The position numbers and the translations under genes are program-made. The notes under the pieces were generated by a model. It had not been told where the DNA came from, did not search any database, and was given only the letters and a program-made list of their open reading frames with translations. From Flavobacteriaceae bacterium (lineage in GTDB: Bacteria > Bacteroidota > Bacteroidia > Flavobacteriales > Flavobacteriaceae): 11,276 nt of DNA. Positions 7,144 through 11,276 of the stretch are shown piece after piece. The stretch spans positions 1 through 11,276 of the forward strand of contig JABDLH010000195.1 in the NCBI GenBank assembly GCA_013003145.1. The letters are read 5' to 3'. The number at the start of each line of letters is the position of its first letter. The first letter of the stretch is position 1.

Positions 7144-7170
7144 AAGTGTGAATTTAAGTTAGCTAGAAGT

Positions 7171-7213
7171 TAAATATAAAAATAAAAAGGAGCTATGCGC
7201 ACATAACTCCTTT
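7171..7213 (-). terminator. Terminator of the rpsF-rpsR-rplI operon
   Basis: AAAGGAG (7186-7192) pairs with CTCCTTT (7207-7213). After one C/A mismatch, TATG (7194-7197) pairs with CATA (7202-7205) around a CGCA loop. On the minus strand the hairpin is followed by a T-rich tail down to about 7171. It lies 29 nt beyond the rplI stop codon and about 43 nt before the receptor start codon. Confidence 0.85.
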
Positions 7214-7242
7214 GTATATTCAGGGGACATATAGACTGTAAA

Positions 7243-7695
7243 CTATTGTTTATCAGCCACCACTTCAAACGGGAACTCCACGATCACCTCACGGTGAAGT
7301 CGAATCTCAGCCTCGTAAGGCCCAGCCCTTTTAATAGCGCCTCCTTTAATCATAATGTATTTCTTGTCGATCTCGTGTCCTTCCTTTTCCAAAGCCGCAG
7401 CCAGGTCCATGTTGGTAACGGAACCGAATAATTTATCGGCAGCTCCAACTTTCGCAGGAATTTTGATCTCCAATGTCTTTAATGCTTCAGCCGTTTTATT
7501 GGCCGCATCAACAACTTTCTTCTCTTTATGTGCCTTTTGCTTTAAATTCTCTGCCAACACTTTCTTTGCAGAAGGAGTTGCCAGGGTGGCAAGACCGTTA
7601 GGGATAAGGTAGTTTCTACCATACCCATTCTTTACATTCACCACATCGTCCTTAAAGCCAAGGTTCTGTACGTCTTCTCTTAAAATAAGTTCCAT
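7243..7695 (-). CDS. rplI: 50S ribosomal protein L9
   Basis: The 150-residue protein matches L9 in length and in its N-terminal signature, LGFKDDVVNVKNGYGRNYLI. This domain binds 23S rRNA in the large subunit. A Lys/Ala-rich connecting helix follows (about residues 42-75: KKVLAENLKQKAHKEKKVVD), then a C-terminal domain that includes KLFGSVTNMDLAAAL. L9 restrains the mRNA and reduces frameshifting and hopping on the ribosome. The ATG at 7695 gives the standard MELILREDV opening. The gene lies 14 nt after the rpsR stop codon, with an AAGGA-like tract before the start, and closes the rpsF-rpsR-rplI operon, which ends in the hairpin at 7171-7213. Nothing is unusual. Confidence 0.98.
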   Translation of the reverse strand: MELILREDVQNLGFKDDVVNVKNGYGRNYLIPNGLATLATPSAKKVLAENLKQKAHKEKKVVDAANKTAEALKTLEIKIPAKVGAADKLFGSVTNMDLAAALEKEGHEIDKKYIMIKGGAIKRAGPYEAEIRLHREVIVEFPFEVVADKQ

Positions 7696-7709
7696 GATCC
7701 TTTTCTTTA

Positions 7710-8006
7710 TTACTTTAATAAATCACCAACATAAGGCATCAGAGCCAAATGACGAGCACGCTTTACAGCTTGTGCTACTTTACGCTGGTACTTTAATGAG
7801 GTTCCTGTTAGTCTTCGTGGCAATAATTTGCCTTGTTCGTTTACCAATTTCATTAGGAAATCCGGATCCTTGTAGTCGATATACTTGATACCGGACTTCT
7901 TAAACCTACAGTATTTCTTCTGCGTGTTGGTTTCAATGTTTAATGGAGTCAGATACCTGATCTCTCCATCTTTTTTACCTTTCGCCTGTTGTTGTAACGT
8001 TGCCAT
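7710..8006 (-). CDS. rpsR: 30S ribosomal protein S18
   Basis: S18 binds 16S rRNA together with S6 in the platform of the small subunit. The 98-residue protein contains the family core: [19 protein letters not shown], then [20 protein letters not shown] and the basic end [13 protein letters not shown]. It is about 20 residues longer at the N-terminus than the 75-residue E. coli protein. The extra [20 protein letters not shown] portion is presumably a lineage feature. The ATG at 8006 follows the rpsF stop codon by only 5 nt, with GTAAGGA overlapping that stop, so the two genes are likely translationally coupled. No ssb or priB gene lies between rpsF and rpsR, unlike in many other bacteria. Confidence 0.98.
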   Translation of the reverse strand: MATLQQQAKGKKDGEIRYLTPLNIETNTQKKYCRFKKSGIKYIDYKDPDFLMKLVNEQGKLLPRRLTGTSLKYQRKVAQAVKRARHLALMPYVGDLLK

Positions 8007-8011
8007 AATCC

Positions 8012-8350
8012 TTACGCTTTAGCTTTTAACTTAGTTCTTCTTCTCTCTGCCCATGCAATTGCATGTTTATCAAGCTTAACGGTCAGAAAACGCATAATGC
8101 GCTCATCTCTCCTGAATTCCTGCTCAAAAGGACCGATGGCCTCTCCTGGAGCTTGGAATTCAAATAAGTGATAAAAGCCACTTTTTTTGTGTTGGATCGG
8201 GTACGCCAATTTTTTCAGGCCCCAGTTCTCTTTGGAGACCATCTTGGCCTCAAATTTGCTTAAGAAATCCTCGAATTTCTTAACTGTTTCCTCTATCTGG
8301 GTGTCAGATAGAACGGGATTCAGAATGAAAACAGTTTCGTAATGGTTCAT
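8012..8350 (-). CDS. rpsF: 30S ribosomal protein S6
   Basis: S6 forms a heterodimer with S18 on the central domain of 16S rRNA. The 112-residue protein has the typical opening, [20 protein letters not shown]. It also has the conserved [21 protein letters not shown] strands (around residues 46-66) and the [22 protein letters not shown] C-terminal strand. There is no acidic C-terminal tail of the kind that RimK extends with glutamate in E. coli; the protein ends in basic KLKAKA. It is the first gene of the operon and has the best promoter in the window directly upstream, with about 24 nt between the -7 element and the ATG. Confidence 0.98.
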   Translation of the reverse strand: MNHYETVFILNPVLSDTQIEETVKKFEDFLSKFEAKMVSKENWGLKKLAYPIQHKKSGFYHLFEFQAPGEAIGPFEQEFRRDERIMRFLTVKLDKHAIAWAERRRTKLKAKA

Positions 8351-8374
8351 ATTAATTTACATTTTTAAGGAGCG

Positions 8375-8405
8375 CAAAAGTAAGAATTATTCAATCGATT
8401 CACAA
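8375..8405 (-). promoter_or_regulatory. Promoter of the rpsF-rpsR-rplI operon
   Basis: On the minus strand a TTG (8403-8405) is followed after 20 nt by TACTTTTG (8375-8382). This is the full Bacteroidetes arrangement of a -33 TTG and a -7 TAnnTTTG at a normal spacing. Transcription would start near 8368, giving a leader of fewer than 20 nt before rpsF. That is too short for the S6:S18-binding leader RNA found in several other bacteria. Confidence 0.75.
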
Positions 8406-8439
8406 GAAATAGTAAAAATGTTCGTTATAATGAGAAGAA

Positions 8440-8539
8440 CCGTCAAATTAAACTTAACCTAAAACCCAAATTCAGATCATGACAAGATAAGGAAAGTGGA
8501 TACAATGTTTAAAACTTTTATTGCCGTATCCGTCGAATT
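8440..8539. repeat. Imperfect direct repeat and dyad in front of the LytTR regulator gene
   Basis: CCGTCAAATT (8440-8449) recurs as CCGTCGAATT (8530-8539), nine of ten bases alike and 90 bp apart. The second copy lies between the candidate -33 and -7 elements of the regulator gene. A separate dyad, GGATAC (8498-8503) and GTATCC (8526-8531), surrounds the -33 TTG, with inner CAAT/ATTG arms. These could be regulator sites, but short repeats like this also arise by chance in AT-rich DNA. Confidence 0.25.
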
Positions 8540-8551
8540 TTCAGTAATTTG
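8521..8551 (+). promoter_or_regulatory. Candidate promoter of the LytTR regulator gene
   Basis: TTG (8521-8523) is followed after 20 nt by GTAATTTG (8544-8551), which keeps the TTTG core of the -7 element and has TA one base out of its usual place. The spacing equals that of the rpsF promoter. The leader to the ATG at 8584 would be about 25 nt. Because of the imperfect -7 match the promoter may need an activator or be weak. Confidence 0.45.
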
Positions 8552-8583
8552 TCTATGATTTAACCCCACAAATCAACCCATTT

Positions 8584-9276
8584 ATGAAACTAAGAAGCAT
8601 TGTCGTTGATGATTCATCTATGCAGCGTATGGCAGTTGCCAAATTGGTGAACAATCATCCAAACCTAGCCCTTGTTGCCGAGTACAGTAATGCTATTGAA
8701 GCAAAAAACGGACTCAAAAACAACGAAATAGACCTTATTTTCCTGGATGTTGAAATGCCCATCATCAGTGGATTCGACTTACTCGAGTCACTGGAGAACA
8801 GACCACAGGTAATTCTTATCACCGGGAAACCAGACTACGCCTTAAAGGCTTTTGACTACGACGTCACCGATTACCTGCACAAACCGATCACCATGGCGAG
8901 ATTTGACGCCTCCGTGAAAAGGGCTGTTGCCAAATTTGAGCAATTACACCAGGTAAACGAAGACGAAGAACACATTTTTGTAAAGAGCAACCTTAAGAAA
9001 CGTAAAGTCATTTTAAATGACATCAAGTGGATAGAAGCTCTTGGAGATTACATTAAATTGGTGACAGACGAAGCCAATATTGTCATCCTGTCAACCATGA
9101 AGGCCTTTGAAAAGCAATTGCCGGAAGATAAATTCCTGAGAATACACAAATCCTATATTGTGAACCTGGAGAAGATTGAGAAATTCAACAGTAAAAATGT
9201 TGAAGTGGGGGGAAGATCAATTCCATTGAGCCGAAACAAAAAGTCGGAACTCGCAGAAGCCTTGAGCAACGTTTAA
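8584..9276 (+). CDS. LytTR-family response regulator (receiver plus LytTR DNA-binding domain)
   Basis: The 230-residue protein is a cytoplasmic transcription regulator expected to be switched by phosphorylation from a histidine kinase. The receiver domain (about 1-120) has the acidic pair Asp9-Asp10, the phospho-acceptor Asp55 in FLDVEMP, the switch Thr80 in ILITG and the conserved Lys100-Pro101. The LytTR domain (about 130-228) has the usual strands VKSNLKKRKVILNDIKWIEA, GDYIKLVT, FLRIHKSYIVNL and IPLSRNKKSEL. LytTR proteins bind imperfect direct repeats in promoters. No kinase gene lies beside it, so it is an orphan within this window. It is divergent from the rpsF operon and convergent with priA, whose stop codon lies 6 nt beyond its own. 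A terminator-like hairpin for this transcript lies inside the end of priA. Target genes and signal are unknown. Confidence 0.95.
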   Translation: MKLRSIVVDDSSMQRMAVAKLVNNHPNLALVAEYSNAIEAKNGLKNNEIDLIFLDVEMPIISGFDLLESLENRPQVILITGKPDYALKAFDYDVTDYLHKPITMARFDASVKRAVAKFEQLHQVNEDEEHIFVKSNLKKRKVILNDIKWIEALGDYIKLVTDEANIVILSTMKAFEKQLPEDKFLRIHKSYIVNLEKIEKFNSKNVEVGGRSIPLSRNKKSELAEALSNV

Positions 9277-9282
9277 TTAAAA

Positions 9283-11276
9283 TCATACATAGTCGACATT
9301 ATAAATTACTCTAACCGATCTGAATTTAGAAATAGCATTAAAGGAACGTTCAATCCTTTTAATGCTATTTTTTGTTTGAGCCAGTGACTGTCCACCTGGG
9401 ATCTTCAATAGCACATTCTTAATGTATTGATTCCTTATCCGGGAAACCGGAGGAAATTCCGGTCCCAGCACCTGGGATTTGAATGCATTTCTGAGCCCTT
9501 TGGAAAACCATTCGGCCGCCTCATTTAACTGGTCGTAATTTTTATGTTTGAATGTAATCCTGATAATTCGGTTTACAGGGGGATACTTGTACTGTTCCCG
9601 TTCATACAGCTGTTCCTTGTACATGGCTTCATAATCACCGGAACTCACCTGCTGCAGGATCTGGTGTAAAGGGTTATAGGTCTGTATCAATACTCTCCCG
9701 CGCTCTTTTGTCCTTCCGGCCCTACCCGCAACCTGGGTCAATAACTGGAAACTGCGCTCGTGCGCCCTGAAATCCGGGAAGTTTAACAGTGCATCTGCAT
9801 TCATGATTCCTACCAAACGAACATTGCGGAAGTCGAGCCCCTTAGTGACCATCTGTGTGCCGACGAGGATATCGAGTTCCTGCTCTTCAAAGGCGTGAAT
9901 GATCTTTGCATAGGAATGCTTTCCCCTGGTGGTATCCAGGTCCATCCGGGAAACTTTGGCTTCCGGGAACAACTCCCTTACCTCCTCCTCTACTTGTTCT
10001 GTTCCAAAACCTTTAGTGTCCAGGGTAGCATTGCCACAGGCCTCGCAAGCCTCCGGCAGACCGTAATGATGACCGCAATAATGACAGCGCAACTGTTTAC
10101 TGTATTGGTGAAAAGTGAGGCTGACATCACAATTAGGACATTGGGGAGAATGGCCGCAACTTGTGCACTCTACAATAGGAGCAAACCCCCTCCTGTTCTG
10201 GAACAGTATGATCTGTCCTGATGCTTCAAGCGCCTCTGCCATCTCTTCTACCAGGCGCTCCGAAAAATGCCCCTTCATGCGCTTTTTACGATACTGCTCA
10301 GAGATATCTACCAGTTCCACTTCGGGCATAAGCACTTCCCCAAACCGGCGATCTATCCGGGCATAGCCGTATTTCCCTGTTCTCGCATTATAAAAACTTT
10401 CAATACTTGGTGTTGCCGATCCCAATAATACATCTGCTTTGTGAAGGTGCCCCAGCACAATCGCGGAATCCCTGGCATGATAACGGGGGGCTGGATCGTA
10501 TTGCTTAAAAGAATTCTCATGCTCTTCATCCACGATCACTAAACCCAGGTTGGAGAATGGCAGGAACATGGAAGAACGAGCCCCCATGACGATACTTGCT
10601 TTTTCCTTAGATCGCAAAACGTTATTCCATGCTTCTACACGCTCCTGTATGTTGTAGCGCGAATGGTATACCGTAATACGGTGACCAAAATAAGATTGTA
10701 AGCGTTCTATTAATTGGGTGGTAAGGGCAATTTCCGGCAGCAAATACAATACTTGCTTTCCTTTTTCCAGGGCTTCCTCGATCAGCTTGACATAAACTTC
10801 GGTCTTACCCGAAGAGGTCACCCCGTGCAAAAGTGTCACCTTCTCCTGGTCAAATTGCTGCTTAATGGTTTCCAGGGCTCCCTGCTGAATGGGATTCAGC
10901 GCTTTGCTCGACTCTGTTTCCTGGCTGGTGTCGTAGCTTACCCGGTCCTTTCTCAATTGGTATTCTTCAAGAACGCCTTTCTTCACCAAAGAGCGGATCA
11001 CGGTTCGAGACACACCGCTTTCCTTTTCCAGTTTTTCTAAGGACACCGGTTTTTCTGTGGTACCCTGCAGTTGGAACAGCGAAAGTACCGCCACTCGCTG
11101 TTTTGGAGCGCGAGAAAGTTCGTCCATCAGCGCCTCTAAAGCGGCCTCTTCTGAATATGCCGAGTCTAACCTTACATAAGAGACCATCTTGGGGCTGTAT
11201 TGCTCCTGGATGGTCTCGTGCACTTGCACTACTTCTTTTTCTAAAAGGCGATTGAGCAATTGTAAGACATTCTTTT
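9283..11276 (-). CDS. priA: Primosomal protein N' / replication restart helicase PriA (5' end cut by window edge)
   Basis: PriA reloads the replisome at stalled forks. The frame stays open to the window edge, reading KNVLQLLNRLLEKE, so roughly 150 N-terminal residues, covering the 3'-DNA-binding domain, should lie outside. The following landmarks are visible. A winged-helix region (SLEKLEKESGVSRTVIRSLV) is near 10970-11030. Walker A, GVTSSGKT, is near 10804-10827. The DEEH box is near 10520, and a GSATPS motif follows. Eight zinc-binding cysteines occur as four CxxC pairs (CTSC, CPNC, CHYC, CEAC) between about 10036 and 10167. The helicase motifs VGTQMVTKGLDF and QVAGRAGR come next, and the protein ends in FRSVRVIYNVDYV. 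All key residues are present. A TTG at 11257-11259 is not the start. The 3' end also encodes a terminator-like hairpin on the opposite strand at 9330-9373. Confidence 0.97.
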   Translation of the reverse strand, partial: KNVLQLLNRLLEKEVVQVHETIQEQYSPKMVSYVRLDSAYSEEAALEALMDELSRAPKQRVAVLSLFQLQGTTEKPVSLEKLEKESGVSRTVIRSLVKKGVLEEYQLRKDRVSYDTSQETESSKALNPIQQGALETIKQQFDQEKVTLLHGVTSSGKTEVYVKLIEEALEKGKQVLYLLPEIALTTQLIERLQSYFGHRITVYHSRYNIQERVEAWNNVLRSKEKASIVMGARSSMFLPFSNLGLVIVDEEHENSFKQYDPAPRYHARDSAIVLGHLHKADVLLGSATPSIESFYNARTGKYGYARIDRRFGEVLMPEVELVDISEQYRKKRMKGHFSERLVEEMAEALEASGQIILFQNRRGFAPIVECTSCGHSPQCPNCDVSLTFHQYSKQLRCHYCGHHYGLPEACEACGNATLDTKGFGTEQVEEEVRELFPEAKVSRMDLDTTRGKHSYAKIIHAFEEQELDILVGTQMVTKGLDFRNVRLVGIMNADALLNFPDFRAHERSFQLLTQVAGRAGRTKERGRVLIQTYNPLHQILQQVSSGDYEAMYKEQLYEREQYKYPPVNRIIRITFKHKNYDQLNEAAEWFSKGLRNAFKSQVLGPEFPPVSRIRNQYIKNVLLKIPGGQSLAQTKNSIKRIERSFNAISKFRSVRVIYNVDYV
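9330..9373 (+). terminator. Terminator-like hairpin for the LytTR gene, inside the priA coding sequence
   Basis: AAATAGCATTAAAGGA (9330-9345) pairs with TCCTTTTAATGCTATTT (9354-9370) over 16 bp with one bulged base, around the loop ACGTTCAA. On the plus strand the T-run 9368-9373 follows directly. It begins 54 nt after the stop codon of the LytTR gene, at a suitable distance for its terminator. On the minus strand no T-run follows, so it should not stop priA transcription. The same bases encode part of the PriA C-terminus (NSIKRIERSFNAIS). Confidence 0.75.

Noticed and set aside
8351..8583. An S6:S18 leader RNA, riboswitch or small RNA gene in the divergent intergenic region
   Set aside because: The rpsF leader is under 20 nt. 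No strong stem or terminator is visible here, only promoter elements and short repeats.
11257..11259. TTG codon as the start of priA
   Set aside because: The frame stays open upstream to the window edge (KNVLQL), and a complete PriA needs an N-terminal DNA-binding domain that is missing here. The gene is cut by the edge rather than starting at this TTG.
1..11276. A new defence, mobile or biosynthetic system
   Set aside because: Every substantial frame is accounted for by a known or conserved family, all in intact single genes or the ribosomal operon. There are no integrases, transposases, CRISPR repeats, attachment-site duplications or clusters of linked unknown genes.

Overview
The window looks like an ordinary core-genome segment of a flavobacterium (Bacteroidetes, class Flavobacteriia). 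Several signs agree. Promoter-like sites follow the Bacteroidetes TAnnTTTG pattern. Most start codons lack a convincing Shine-Dalgarno sequence. A large outer-membrane TonB-dependent receptor carries an N-terminal carboxypeptidase-regulatory-like domain, and a DUF4294-type secreted protein is present. I see no rRNA, tRNA, insertion sequence, phage gene or CRISPR array, and no change in composition that suggests recent transfer. Genus-level assignment is not possible from this sequence alone.

Layout from left to right. The 5' part of a DUF4294-like exported protein (minus strand) runs off the left edge and is divergent from an M42 metallo-aminopeptidase gene (plus). A strong intrinsic terminator follows M42, and a NUDIX hydrolase gene (plus) begins only 10 nt after it. 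The NUDIX gene overlaps the 3' end of hisS (minus) tail to tail by 6 nt. Upstream of hisS on the same strand lie a conserved acidic protein of unknown function (possibly DUF6495) and a 1058-residue TonB-dependent receptor, each with its own terminator. Next on the minus strand is the ribosomal protein operon rpsF-rpsR-rplI, transcribed in that order, with a well-formed promoter in front of rpsF and a terminator after rplI. A 233-nt divergent intergenic region separates rpsF from an orphan LytTR-type response regulator (plus). The right edge holds priA (minus), convergent with the regulator gene and cut at its 5' end by the window edge.

Most genes are housekeeping: histidyl-tRNA charging, ribosomal proteins S6, S18 and L9, and replication restart. 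They are mixed with envelope functions (the receptor, the DUF4294 protein), a peptidase and a nucleotide-hydrolase-like enzyme. I see no evidence for a new multi-gene system. The most interesting observations concern compact transcription signals. Two genes start 3 and 10 nt after a terminator T-tract. A strong terminator-like hairpin for the response regulator gene lies inside the coding sequence of priA. A 15-bp tandem repeat inside the receptor gene adds five residues per unit.
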